Source of the DNA: a virus
Reading direction: 5' to 3' (one strand)
DNA length: 64,000 nt
Virus record (IMG/VR): IMGVR_UViG_3300007512_002205
Location: 57,144 to 121,143 of that record
This document shows positions 19,567-27,877 of the stretch, piece by piece; positions within the stretch are counted from its first letter, which is position 1, and the number at the start of each line of letters is the position of its first letter. The notes beneath the pieces are model-generated. The model was not told the origin of the DNA, searched no databases, and saw only the letters and a program-made list of their open reading frames with translations. The position numbers and the translations under genes are program-made.

Positions 19567-21527
19567 AATACTAAAAACCTTATTTTTGGAGGTAATTTCT
19601 TGCCTACACTATATGTAGACACAACGTATCTTAATATTTCGTTATCTTTTCCCTCATCTCCAAGCGGTCTTAATCGAGTCTCAAGCTCATCTTTTCCAGT
19701 TAAACTTGTCCATCTCGTTGGCGTCCCGCTCACATCCACCCCGGCGTGCGATTCATAATGATTATACATTGTGTTACCACTTCGAAATAGCGCAGCGCCA
19801 CCAACAAACTCCTTATCCATCGACATCAGCTTTAGAACATAGAGGTGAACAATCTCTGGTGGAATCTGATATATCTTTTCCTCTAGTTTAATGTAAACGA
19901 CAAAATCAATGGCTCTGCCGTAAAAATGTTGGCTATTTTTATCCACCCCAACTTTGAAAGAGGACACGGGTGGGGGTGCTCTAAAAACAGATAGGTGTTT
20001 TATGAATATATCATCCGGCTTTTCGGTTTCTTTTATCAGGTTTCTTAACTGATCAATAAAAGTGCGTAATTTGGCAATATTCTTTTTCACCTTCTTTACA
20101 GAGATTCCTCTTTTCAAAACAGACTTATCGTAAGTGTTAATTTCTTGTTCTAAGCCATATTCAATCTCTACATCGTTTTGAATCGGAAAGACCTGCCCAT
20201 CCTCAACTGAAACAAGTGATAAAGAGGTTTGATTCACCGCACCATCCTTAAAGAACAATTGGACATCAACTCTATCCTGTTGTCTCTTCCACTCTTTACC
20301 GTTGATGTCGAAGTATTTTTCTGTTGCTTGTCGGTCAAGTTTTCGTAAGCACTCCTCAAACTCCGTCTTCCCTTTTATTGTGCTTGGTGGTGCAAAGTTT
20401 TGTTCAATCTGGCTTTGAGAGGTTGATTCATGCGAGGCAAACTCTTGATAGCTTGCATATCTTGCATTGCTATAATTGACATATTCCACTACTCCACCAT
20501 CCAAATCAAGATCGATCAAGACGATATCTCCTTTAACGCTAACTTTGACATCGAACTGTTTCTCAATTCTCTTCAAAATATACTGTGAAAAAATCTTCGC
20601 CAAATCAGAATCTGGCTTTATAACCTCATCTTCATGTCTCAACTCAATTCTTGTTCCAAGCAATTTTTCATCTTCTTCAAAATCCACAATTTTTATAGAA
20701 GTCGGCCTCGTCGAAAAGAAAGTTTTCACTTGCCCCTTTGCAAATACAACCGGATTCCCAATTATCTCCTTCGCAACTTTACCACCCAGTGCGGACTTAA
20801 GACTTTGGGGGCCAACACTGAGGATAGCGTTTTTCATGAAATCTGAATCGTATATGTTCCTTCTCAAGAACTCATAGATGTCATAAAAGCCACCCTTCGT
20901 CTTGTCATTAAGAGCCCATTGGGATTTTATGGTTTCCCCTTGACCATCTTTAAACTTAGAAAGCCTGCAAAACGCAACATCTGCCGCCACAGCTTTTGTG
21001 CTTAACTCATTTTCTGACTTGTCACCAAAAACCATTAGGTCCATAAAGCTCAAAACATTTTGAATTTTCGGCGATACCAAAGTTTCCTTGTTCAAGTATG
21101 TAATAGAAACAATGCTTCCAACACTCAACGCCTCATCGCCATTATACTCAATGGCCTCTGTGAAATGTCGTTCAACGCCAATCGATTTAAAATCAGGTTT
21201 CAAAGTATAAGAGCCGTAAATGTGAACATAAACTGTTTTAAAGGATGTTTTTGTCTTGTTGGTTGAAGCATTTTCAATTCTTTGAGCGTTATCATTCTGG
21301 TGTTTTACGACATCAAAAATGGCCTCGTTTTTTGAATCTTCATCAACAACATCAACAACAATCCCTATCTTTCTGTTGTCTTCGCCACCTTTCGTCCTAC
21401 TTGCAGCTTCTCTGGCCATATAGTCGAGAAGGTTTTCACCATCAAAACTATGTCTTCCGATGGAATCAAGAAGTTGTGTGTTCTTAAATTCTATTTTTAA
21501 ATTAGCTAAAGAGGTTTTCGTAGGCAT
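19563..21527 (-). CDS. Baseplate hub protein with C-terminal M15 peptidase
   Basis: A 654-residue protein. At residues 532-541, SQHFYGRAID matches the SxHxxGxAxD zinc-binding signature of M15 (VanY/endolysin-type) peptidases, giving His534 and Asp541. Residues 593-599 (SHAGVDV, His594) and the following GTPTRW match the third ligand region and the arginine-tryptophan end of the Peptidase_M15_3 layout. M15 enzymes cut peptide bonds in peptidoglycan. The first 200 residues, with KIGIVVDVVDED and VYVHIYGSYTL, could be an OB-like hub domain. It lies at the start of the baseplate block next to a spike-like protein, so a tail-tip wall-digesting hub is the best reading. AGGG precedes ATG. Confidence 0.8.
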   Translation of the reverse strand: MPTKTSLANLKIEFKNTQLLDSIGRHSFDGENLLDYMAREAASRTKGGEDNRKIGIVVDVVDEDSKNEAIFDVVKHQNDNAQRIENASTNKTKTSFKTVYVHIYGSYTLKPDFKSIGVERHFTEAIEYNGDEALSVGSIVSITYLNKETLVSPKIQNVLSFMDLMVFGDKSENELSTKAVAADVAFCRLSKFKDGQGETIKSQWALNDKTKGGFYDIYEFLRRNIYDSDFMKNAILSVGPQSLKSALGGKVAKEIIGNPVVFAKGQVKTFFSTRPTSIKIVDFEEDEKLLGTRIELRHEDEVIKPDSDLAKIFSQYILKRIEKQFDVKVSVKGDIVLIDLDLDGGVVEYVNYSNARYASYQEFASHESTSQSQIEQNFAPPSTIKGKTEFEECLRKLDRQATEKYFDINGKEWKRQQDRVDVQLFFKDGAVNQTSLSLVSVEDGQVFPIQNDVEIEYGLEQEINTYDKSVLKRGISVKKVKKNIAKLRTFIDQLRNLIKETEKPDDIFIKHLSVFRAPPPVSSFKVGVDKNSQHFYGRAIDFVVYIKLEEKIYQIPPEIVHLYVLKLMSMDKEFVGGAALFRSGNTMYNHYESHAGVDVSGTPTRWTSLTGKDELETRLRPLGDEGKDNEILRYVVSTYSVGKKLPPKIRFLVL

Positions 21528-21533
21528 TCATTT

Positions 21534-21839
21534 TTACCCTTTCGATTCTTTCGACTCTTTGATCTCTTCGAACATAGATCTACGCTCTTCAGGGGTCATG
21601 CCTTCAGATTCTGGCGCGGCTTTCTTAGCCTTCAGAGAGGTTAATTTCACAAGTTGTTCATTGGAACGCTGCAAAGTCTCAAGGTACTTTGCCACAATGA
21701 AGCCGAGCTTGGTATGATCAGCACCTTCTTCTTCGGCAAGTTTCTTGACTTTGGCCATAAAGTGGCTTGTCAAAATCCTGTCTGCACGAATATTGTCTAA
21801 AGCTTCCTCAAGCAGAGCTTCGTATTTATTGTTTGACAT
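21534..21839 (-). CDS. Small helical phage protein, 101 aa
   Basis: The frame can open at 21860, but ATG at 21839 overlaps the sigma-factor stop (TAATG) and has GGGGGAG seven bases upstream, so it is preferred. The product starts MSNNKYEALLEEALDNIRAD and is almost all charged helix, with KYLETLQRSNEQLVKLTSL suggesting a short coiled coil and a charged tail. Helical proteins of this size include small terminase subunits and assembly chaperones in T4-like phages, but no match is strong enough to name it. Confidence 0.75.
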   Translation of the reverse strand: MSNNKYEALLEEALDNIRADRILTSHFMAKVKKLAEEEGADHTKLGFIVAKYLETLQRSNEQLVKLTSLKAKKAAPESEGMTPEERRSMFEEIKESKESKG

Positions 21840-22543
21840 TAGTACTCCCCCATTTCCCAATCACTTTTGAACTTTCGATATTGCTTTCGTATCTTTGAAA
21901 GACACGAAACAATCTGTTTTGTTGAAAGACCAGTGATCTCTCTCATGTATAGGTAAATAGCTTTTTTGTTAAAAATTTCTATTTCATCTATGTTTTCCAT
22001 CAAATGTTCAATAGCCAAAAGAACCTCAAGTTCGTTTGTCTTTAGGGGAAGCTTCTTCCAGTATTCAATTTCTTCAAGAAGATACTCCCAGTACTCTCTC
22101 TTTTCCCTATTCTCTTCACTTGGGTTCATCGTAACAAGGTTAGGATGCAAAGATTCTTTTATCTTTTCTTCAGAGCCGACCTCTGTTTGCATTCTCTTCT
22201 TGGTCTTTTTTGCTTTTTGTATAAACCAGTTTTTTGTCACAACAGAAAAATACGCAAACGCAGTTGAACCACGATTCGGATCATATTTATCCAAAATCAT
22301 TATCAAATGAAGTTTACATTCATCCTTTAAATCGTCAATATTTGGCAGCGAAACGAATTTATAAGTATAAACAATCTTATCTACCATTTCATCAAAAGCT
22401 GGTTGTAGTAGATTTTCGTAAAGCTTTGTTTTCTCTTCCCGAGTTACCGCTTCAACATAATCAACGACAGCCTTTTCATGCTTTTTATCAAAGTAATAAT
22501 TCTTCTTCGTCTTCGTCGCTTTCTTCGTCTTCGTCTTTTTCAT
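21839..22543 (-). CDS. Late-transcription sigma factor, gp55-like
   Basis: About 234 residues. DECKLHLIMILDKYDPNRGS followed by AFAYFSVVTKNWFIQKAKK matches sigma region 2 (core binding and -10 recognition) as seen in T4 gp55 relatives. The C-terminus has helices but no full region 4, as in gp55, which relies on a sliding-clamp partner for activation. The longest frame begins at a TTG (22552); ATG at 22543 is a better start and gives MKKTKTKKATKTKKNYYFDK. Its first 56 bases overlap the preceding gene. The gene sits directly before the tail module that it would be expected to switch on. Confidence 0.87.
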   Translation of the reverse strand: MKKTKTKKATKTKKNYYFDKKHEKAVVDYVEAVTREEKTKLYENLLQPAFDEMVDKIVYTYKFVSLPNIDDLKDECKLHLIMILDKYDPNRGSTAFAYFSVVTKNWFIQKAKKTKKRMQTEVGSEEKIKESLHPNLVTMNPSEENREKREYWEYLLEEIEYWKKLPLKTNELEVLLAIEHLMENIDEIEIFNKKAIYLYMREITGLSTKQIVSCLSKIRKQYRKFKSDWEMGEY

Positions 22544-22811
22544 AATCTTCAATCACAATAGCTTCAAGAAAATCTTCAACCTTAACCGACAAAACATCCA
22601 GGTGTTTTATCAGCGATCTCAAGGTTTCATCCCCATAATAGAGATCCATCTTATAAACCTTCTTCAATCTGAAATGAAAAGAAAATAACTCTTCTCTCAA
22701 CTCCAAAAATTCATCAATTATAGAACTATACATTTTTAAAAAATTCTTTATATAGACTATAAGAACACCAACAACACAAGCCAACACAACTGTTGAAATT
22801 GTCCAAAACAT
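22488..22811 (-). CDS. Small membrane-anchored protein with acidic tail
   Basis: A 107-residue protein: residues 1-25 (FWTISTVVLACVVGVLIVYI) form one membrane helix or anchor, followed by a helical middle and a very acidic end with EDYEKDEDEESDEDEEELLL. The acidic tail is encoded by the same bases, in another frame, as the very basic first residues of the sigma factor. GGAG lies eight bases before ATG, which overlaps the previous stop. Function unknown. Confidence 0.75.
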   Translation of the reverse strand: MFWTISTVVLACVVGVLIVYIKNFLKMYSSIIDEFLELREELFSFHFRLKKVYKMDLYYGDETLRSLIKHLDVLSVKVEDFLEAIVIEDYEKDEDEESDEDEEELLL

Positions 22812-23065
22812 TATTCTTCTCCGTATTCTTTACTTTGGTAATCTTGTTGTTGTTGTCCCAAATCTTCCGTTGCTTCTTTCAAAAATTCTTTTACCACATC
22901 ACCAACAAGCTGCCTCTTCTCAATTTTAGATTCTATTCGAACGAAAGAGGGTACTCGTTCTATATCCTCAGAACTGCATTCACAAGGTTCCGGCTTTTCA
23001 GAGAACAGGTGTCTCTGTTCCCAAACATTCTCACAAACATGACATTTGTATTTATAAGTCGGCAT
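22811..23065 (-). CDS. FmdB-type zinc ribbon protein, 84 aa
   Basis: Begins MPTYKYKCHVCENVWEQRHL, the classic FmdB/zinc-ribbon opening (MPTYxYxCxxC), and has a second cysteine pair in EPCECSSEDIERVPS. It should bind one zinc ion. Family members are small and of unclear role, sometimes regulatory. The longest frame starts at a TTG (23077); ATG at 23065 restores the conserved N-terminus and overlaps the previous gene by 14 bases. It lies two genes upstream of the sigma factor, so a role in late transcription is possible but not shown. Confidence 0.82.
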   Translation of the reverse strand: MPTYKYKCHVCENVWEQRHLFSEKPEPCECSSEDIERVPSFVRIESKIEKRQLVGDVVKEFLKEATEDLGQQQQDYQSKEYGEE

Positions 23066-23243
23066 CTTCTTTGTCAACTTTGACGATTGGCGGATTCAAA
23101 ACGATCAACTCTGTTTCGTTTTTCTTCTCATGAAGAGCAAACTGGAATCCTTTGAGAACCGGAACAATATCCGATTGATCCATCAAACTCTTTTGTAGTG
23201 CCATCATCACGGCCCCAAGAGCCTGATCACTTAAAATTACCAT
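23052..23243 (-). CDS. Small conserved-looking phage protein, 63 aa
   Basis: Starts MVILSDQALGAVMMALQKSL, followed by MDQSDIVPVLKGFQF and VLNPPIVKV. I recall similar short proteins beside late genes in T4-like marine phages, with no known function. GGAG lies before ATG. It is placed between the glycan block and the regulatory genes. Confidence 0.7.
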   Translation of the reverse strand: MVILSDQALGAVMMALQKSLMDQSDIVPVLKGFQFALHEKKNETELIVLNPPIVKVDKEDADL

Positions 23244-23244
23244 T

Positions 23245-24129
23245 TTATTTCTCCTCGTCGGTTATTGCCCGACCTTTTAATTTTTCCCAATCTCTTTCTG
23301 GTCTTGAGAGCAAATTTGATTCCCAAACCCCGTTTAACATTGGTGCTGTAAGACCATGAAGATTTAATAGCTCCAACAATGCACAAAGATCTTTCGGAAA
23401 ACAACTTCCTGAAAATCCAAAACCTCCGTCTGGGCCTGGAACTTCAAAGTGGGAGTTGTTTATTCTTCTATCGTGTGTCGCAATATGAACCACCTCTCCA
23501 TAGTCAACACCAACTGTTTCACAAAGATTGTGCATCTCGTTGGCAAACGTTACCTTTGTCGCCAAAAAACAATTAGCAAAATATTTAACCATTTCTGCTG
23601 TTGTTGAATCTGTTAACAGATACTTTGTTCCCACCCTACCAGTAATAGAAGCACCTTCTTGCCAACCTTTTTGGAAAAAGTCTTTCACCGCATGTTTTGC
23701 ACTCCAACTTCCCCCAAGGACAATACGGTCCTGATTTAGAAAGTCGTTAAGGAAATTGGCTTCTGTTAAGAATTCTGGGCTGAACACTATCGAGCAGTTG
23801 GTACACAACTTTTGAATTAATTTTGTCGTTCCCGGCGGGACTGTTGATTTTATAACAACAATGTGATTCTTTTTGTATGAATCTATTTCAAGAATCGTAT
23901 CCCGAACATAACTTACGTTTGCTCCACCGTCTGCCGTCTTCATCGGCGTTGGCACACAAACGAAAATTAATTCTGTTTGTTTGCAAAGCTCTTTGAGTGA
24001 CTCACACGAAGAATTTTTATATTTATCATAAGTGTGAATTGCATTAAAATACTCTTTCTTCTTTAGGCCCTTAATCAGAGCCGAACCTACAAAACCTAAA
24101 CCAACAACACCTACTTTTGCATTTCTCAT
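23245..24129 (-). CDS. Nucleotide-sugar dehydrogenase (UGDH family), short form
   Basis: 294 residues from an ATG at 24129 with GAGG upstream; the longer frame begins at a TTG. GLGFVG at residues 10-15 is the NAD-binding loop, FVCVPTPM and STVPPGTT are typical, and GFGFSGSCFPKDL holds the catalytic cysteine. UDP-glucose/GDP-mannose dehydrogenases oxidise the sugar C6 to an acid. Usual enzymes have about 430 residues with a C-terminal UDP-binding domain; here the chain ends shortly after the central domain, so that domain is missing. I recall short phage versions of this kind. It may act on a different substrate or need a partner. Confidence 0.85.
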   Translation of the reverse strand: MRNAKVGVVGLGFVGSALIKGLKKKEYFNAIHTYDKYKNSSCESLKELCKQTELIFVCVPTPMKTADGGANVSYVRDTILEIDSYKKNHIVVIKSTVPPGTTKLIQKLCTNCSIVFSPEFLTEANFLNDFLNQDRIVLGGSWSAKHAVKDFFQKGWQEGASITGRVGTKYLLTDSTTAEMVKYFANCFLATKVTFANEMHNLCETVGVDYGEVVHIATHDRRINNSHFEVPGPDGGFGFSGSCFPKDLCALLELLNLHGLTAPMLNGVWESNLLSRPERDWEKLKGRAITDEEK

Positions 24130-24131
24130 CT

Positions 24132-24989
24132 TTACCTCACCAACCAATTTGTAATGTATCCCTCAAGTTTGACCTTGGACTCCCAACCTGTTGCTTTGAA
24201 CATCTCAGAAAAATCTGCCAATGTGTCTCTTGCTTCGCCAGGTCGTTTTGGAATATAAACTTTCTCTCCACCGAACATATCTGCAAGCTCGTTTATAGAA
24301 TAGTTTTTTCCACAACCAAGGTCAAATACTTGAGCTTGCCAAATCCCTTCTCCAAGCGATATAAACCCTGCCACAATATCTGAAATATGTGTGAAATCCC
24401 TTCTTTGCTCGCCATCACCTGTTACTGTAAGCGGTTTTCCTGCTGATGTTAAGCCTTCGAAAATTCCAACAACTGTTGCATAGGCACCTTTCGTTGGTTG
24501 CCTCTTACCATAAACATTAAAAAACCGCGCTGTAACGGTACTCATGCCGTACACGCGGTGATATAACTCACAAACTTGTTCTCCGGTGTGTTTTGCGAAA
24601 GCATAAGGGTTTAACATTGGCCCCGCATATGCTGATGATGATCCTGCATAAACAAGCTTCGCAAAACACCGACGCGCATATTCACAAACACACGCTGTTC
24701 CAAGAACATCTGTTGAAAGGTATGTTAACGGATCTTTAAAACTTGGTTGGATTCTCGCCAACGCTGCAAGATGATAAATCACATCAAATTTATGGCCATC
24801 GTATTTGTATGTGTTTAAGTTCCTAACGTCGTCAATCCAATAAGTCACATCGTTTCTCATATAGTTTCTTGAAGAAGAATCCGAACAAAGGTTATCTATG
24901 ACAAAAACCTCGCAACCCTCTTTGCTCATAAGTTCATCAACAAGATTAGAACCAACAAATCCAAGCCCACCTGTTACTAATATTTTCAC
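24132..24989 (-). CDS. NAD-dependent nucleotide-sugar epimerase/dehydratase
   Basis: An extended short-chain dehydrogenase: KILVTGGLGFVGSNLVDEL at the N-terminus (NAD loop), AGSSSAYAG and PYAFAKHTGEQ (YxxxK catalytic pair), then ARFFNVYGKRQ. The family covers UDP-sugar 4-epimerases, dehydratases and decarboxylases; the sequence does not settle which. The long frame starts at GTG 25004; GTG at 24989 overlaps the previous stop as GTGA, has GGAG nine bases upstream and begins at the conserved MKILVTGG position, so I chose it (285 aa). It neighbours the sugar dehydrogenase. Confidence 0.87.
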   Translation of the reverse strand: MKILVTGGLGFVGSNLVDELMSKEGCEVFVIDNLCSDSSSRNYMRNDVTYWIDDVRNLNTYKYDGHKFDVIYHLAALARIQPSFKDPLTYLSTDVLGTACVCEYARRCFAKLVYAGSSSAYAGPMLNPYAFAKHTGEQVCELYHRVYGMSTVTARFFNVYGKRQPTKGAYATVVGIFEGLTSAGKPLTVTGDGEQRRDFTHISDIVAGFISLGEGIWQAQVFDLGCGKNYSINELADMFGGEKVYIPKRPGEARDTLADFSEMFKATGWESKVKLEGYITNWLVR

Positions 24990-25507
24990 TTCCAGTTTCT
25001 CCACTTATAATCTTCTCTTAACATTCCAAGAACATGAGCATCAAGATATTTACCATCTTTGTAAACATGTTGTCTCAGAGTCCCTTCGTCTTTGAAGCCG
25101 ATTTTTCTATACAAACCAATAGCTTCATTGTTGTCATACACCTCACACCAAATTCTGTTAAGGTTTAAACTCTCAAAGCCGTGTTTTATTATTGTCTTTA
25201 ACATATCAGAACCATAACCATTGCCACGATATCGTTCCCCAACGGTTATAGCAAACTCTGCTGTCTGATAAATCGGGTGAATATATGTTAAGCCAACAGC
25301 CCCAACAACAGTAGCTTGGTCGCACGCTACAAAGTACTGCCATGAATCATCATTAAGAATTTTGTCTCTCCACCAACGACGCTGATCCTCGATTCCCATG
25401 ACCCTATACTCACGGAAATAAGGCAAATACATATTTCGCCACAACAACAACTTACTAAGGTGCTCTTCTTCAACCGCTCTCAATATTATCCTTTTGCCTT
25501 TTATCAT
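24986..25507 (-). CDS. GNAT acetyltransferase (RimJ/PseH-like)
   Basis: A 173-residue GNAT protein: RIILRAVEEEHLSKLLLWRN at the start, EFAITVGERYRGNGYGSDML for acetyl-CoA binding (RGNGYG) and NEAIGLYRKIGFKDEGTLRQ near the end. This is the RimJ/RimL-like layout also seen in PseH, which acetylates the 4-amino sugar in pseudaminic acid synthesis. Among NeuB, PseB-like and CMP-transferase genes a sugar N-acetylation role is likely. ATG overlaps the previous stop (ATGA). Confidence 0.85.
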   Translation of the reverse strand: MIKGKRIILRAVEEEHLSKLLLWRNMYLPYFREYRVMGIEDQRRWWRDKILNDDSWQYFVACDQATVVGAVGLTYIHPIYQTAEFAITVGERYRGNGYGSDMLKTIIKHGFESLNLNRIWCEVYDNNEAIGLYRKIGFKDEGTLRQHVYKDGKYLDAHVLGMLREDYKWRNWK

Positions 25508-26157
25508 TTCACCACCTGTCGTAACAATTGAAACTTTTCAGCATATTCAAGGCCGACTTCTGCTCCCCAAACTCTCATAAGGTTTTCTAAATTTTCACGA
25601 GATCTTGAATGAGGGTGCTCTCTCAACTCTCCACCATAATATTGTTCAATATTGTCGAGTTTAACCTTTTGATGATCCTCAACATCAAAATATACGTTTC
25701 CTTGAAAAGTGTTAAGCGGGTTATAATCCGTTGAAGACGGTACAAAATAAGCATAAATCGCCATTTCGCTTCCATGTTGCGGCCTAAAAGCTGTCAAAGT
25801 TGCCCTAGTGACTGTCGCATGATCAATGTTTAAGCAACTCGGGTGATGTGTAAAAATGATATCCGGCTCAAAGTTCACGTTCTTTTCAATAAACTTACAG
25901 ACATTAAGCAATGGAACAGAATCCATCTTGTTATCTGGGAAGTTGCCCGCCTTACAGCTCTTGACTCCCATAAAGTTTGCCAATGTCATGAGTTCCGGTA
26001 TTCTTGTGTACCCTTCGTACTCATTATCCCTTGCCCCACTACCATCTGCAAAGACAAGAATGTGAACTTCATGACCCTCTTCAATAAGTTTCGCCATGGT
26101 CCCTCCACAGCCAAGAAGCTCATCGTCGGGGTGCGCTGCCATTACTAAAACTTTCAT
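25504..26157 (-). CDS. PIG-L family N-acetyl sugar deacetylase
   Basis: A 217-residue protein with MAAHPDDELLGCGGT near the start, the AHPDDE zinc motif of PIG-L/LmbE deacetylases, and LNIDHATVTRATLTAFRP carrying the distal histidine. FTHHPSCLN fits the family. These enzymes remove N-acetyl groups from GlcNAc-type or related amino sugars. GGAGG precedes ATG. It is next to a GNAT and a formyltransferase-like gene, which suggests swapping of acyl groups on an amino sugar. Confidence 0.88.
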   Translation of the reverse strand: MKVLVMAAHPDDELLGCGGTMAKLIEEGHEVHILVFADGSGARDNEYEGYTRIPELMTLANFMGVKSCKAGNFPDNKMDSVPLLNVCKFIEKNVNFEPDIIFTHHPSCLNIDHATVTRATLTAFRPQHGSEMAIYAYFVPSSTDYNPLNTFQGNVYFDVEDHQKVKLDNIEQYYGGELREHPHSRSRENLENLMRVWGAEVGLEYAEKFQLLRQVVK

Positions 26158-26858
26158 TATTCATCCTCCACGAACTCAACGTTCGCTGTTAACTTGCCAT
26201 TTTCCAAGCGTGCCCCTGTAAATTCCAAACGATAATTGTTGTATTCAACAAAAGCTTTTGGATAATCAGGCGCATCTAACATTCTGATGTGATCATAAAG
26301 CTCTGTCAAGCCACATTCGGTAACAATCTCACTTTGCGCCGGCTTTCGGCGTTTAAATTTTGTCACAGTTCCAATTTGTGGCTTTGGAACAATGTTCATT
26401 TTTGCGATTCTCCACATCATATCTTCAATAATAAGACCTGCTCTCTTGTAAATTTCTTCTGCTGTCCCATCGAGGGATAACATCTCTTTAAGGTAAACGT
26501 CTCCTGCGTCTAAATTGTCAGTACATTGTAATGCTGCTATTTTTGTCAAGCTATGGCCTCTTTTTATAAGATTTTGAAGAGGTGAGCCTCCTCGGCCATA
26601 AGGAACATCCGTCATGTGAAAAATTATCACCTCGTACTTTTCATAAATTTCTTTTGGAATCTTCTTTGAGTAAAATGGAACAAAGATTTTCCTATCCGAG
26701 GACGAAGTAAAGTGCTCGATGACAGTGTGTACATTTGCCCACATAGGATCCGGGTTCAATAGATCTTCTTCCTGGATAACAAACCACTGGGTGGCACTTC
26801 GTTGCCTCAGTCTCTCAACATCAATATATTTTAAATCTTTACAAAGAATATATGCCAT
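26157..26858 (-). CDS. Formyltransferase-like sugar-modifying enzyme
   Basis: 233 residues from ATG at 26858, which overlaps the NeuB stop (TAATG); the longer frame lacks this coupling. FHMTDVPYGRGGSPLQNLI resembles the substrate loop of methionyl-tRNA or sugar formyltransferases (LHPSLLPxxRGGxPxxxAI), and CTDNLDAGDVY matches the EDxxDxGxI segment. Relatives transfer formyl from formyl-tetrahydrofolate to amino sugars. The start is unusual (MAYILCKDLKYID) and some catalytic residues (N, H, D) are not obvious, so the enzyme may be diverged. Confidence 0.7.
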   Translation of the reverse strand: MAYILCKDLKYIDVERLRQRSATQWFVIQEEDLLNPDPMWANVHTVIEHFTSSSDRKIFVPFYSKKIPKEIYEKYEVIIFHMTDVPYGRGGSPLQNLIKRGHSLTKIAALQCTDNLDAGDVYLKEMLSLDGTAEEIYKRAGLIIEDMMWRIAKMNIVPKPQIGTVTKFKRRKPAQSEIVTECGLTELYDHIRMLDAPDYPKAFVEYNNYRLEFTGARLENGKLTANVEFVEDE

Positions 26859-27877
26859 TATTTTTTTCCCCACTTTGTTAAAGCCTCGCCCTCCAACAAC
26901 TCCTCCTTGCACTCTTTACCAAGAATATTATAAAACTCTTCAGCCGGAATATTATGTTCAAAACACGGTCTTATCGTTGTTATGTTGTCTTTCGTAAAAA
27001 TCTCACCGGGATTAATACGCTTTTTCGCCACGATTGACCTTTTCGCATGAGCAAATTTTTGTTCGCTTATCGTTAATGTTGATCCGTGCCTTTCTCCCAT
27101 TGCTATTTCAACTTTGCGAATATTTTCAATCATCTGTTTTAACTCATTAGGTTCAATAGCAAAACTATGGTCAGGTCCACGACCTTCTCTATCCATCGTG
27201 AAATGTTTTTCTATCACTGACGCCCCTAATGCAACAGCAACTGGTGGGATCAAGATCCCCTTTGTGTGATCAGAGAGGCCGCGCTTTGGGCATATCTCTT
27301 TACTAAATTGTTTCCTATAAACTGTTTGATATCGAATGGTTCCAAGCCTAATATCTTCAAGCGGCGTCGGGTATGCACTATTACAATGAAGGAATGTTAT
27401 GTCGGGATCTTTATTTTCTTCCAAGACCCAATCAATGATATCGCTTGGGTTTGCCCCACAGCCAAGTGATATAACCAATGGTAAACCTGTTGAGGCAACA
27501 AGCCTGACGAATCTCGGGTCACTCGCCTCAAAACTTCCAATTTTAAATCTTTTCATTCCAAGCTCATAAAGCTCTTCAACCGCTCTTTCATCAAACGGTG
27601 TCGACAAGAACTCAACGTCAAAACTCTCACAAATTTCTTTTAAATCCTTTTGCCAATGTCTTGGAATTTCAATTCTTTTGATAAGCTTATTGATGTTTTT
27701 GTACCCAGCAAAATCAGGGGTGTTTTTTGAATATAAAGTTTCCGCTGAATATGTCTGAAACTTGACGGCATTAGCTCCCGCTTCGGCAGCAACCTCTATC
27801 ATCTTCCAAGCTTTGCCGAACTCACGATCGTGGTTGGCTCCAACTTCCGCGATTACATATGTCTTTTTAGAATTCAT
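26858..27877 (-). CDS. Nonulosonic acid synthase (NeuB/PseI family), full length
   Basis: 339 residues: VIAEVGANHDREFGKAWKMI at the start, AVKFQTYSAETLY, FLSTPFDERAVEEL, the metal-binding histidines in GLSDHTKG and VIEKHFTMDREGRGPDHSF, and a C-terminal SAF (antifreeze-like) domain at about 285-339 (AKKRINPGEIFTKDNITTIR). NeuB enzymes condense phosphoenolpyruvate with a six-carbon amino sugar to make a nine-carbon sialic, legionaminic or pseudaminic acid. The sugar cannot be told from sequence. It is flanked by activation, reduction and modification genes. Confidence 0.92.
   Translation of the reverse strand: MNSKKTYVIAEVGANHDREFGKAWKMIEVAAEAGANAVKFQTYSAETLYSKNTPDFAGYKNINKLIKRIEIPRHWQKDLKEICESFDVEFLSTPFDERAVEELYELGMKRFKIGSFEASDPRFVRLVASTGLPLVISLGCGANPSDIIDWVLEENKDPDITFLHCNSAYPTPLEDIRLGTIRYQTVYRKQFSKEICPKRGLSDHTKGILIPPVAVALGASVIEKHFTMDREGRGPDHSFAIEPNELKQMIENIRKVEIAMGERHGSTLTISEQKFAHAKRSIVAKKRINPGEIFTKDNITTIRPCFEHNIPAEEFYNILGKECKEELLEGEALTKWGKK

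Noticed and set aside
21840-21860. Extended N-terminus (MGNGGVL) of the small helical protein
   Set aside because: It would overlap the sigma-factor gene without a ribosome site; the ATG at 21839 has a strong site and a TAATG overlap.
23049-23056. A TATAAATA match on the minus strand, as in T4 late promoters (also at 51628-51635)
   Set aside because: Both lie inside Tyr-Lys-Tyr codons of genes, and by-eye scanning found no more than chance would give in AT-rich DNA. No match sits in a gap. A full motif scan with the real late-sigma motif would settle this.
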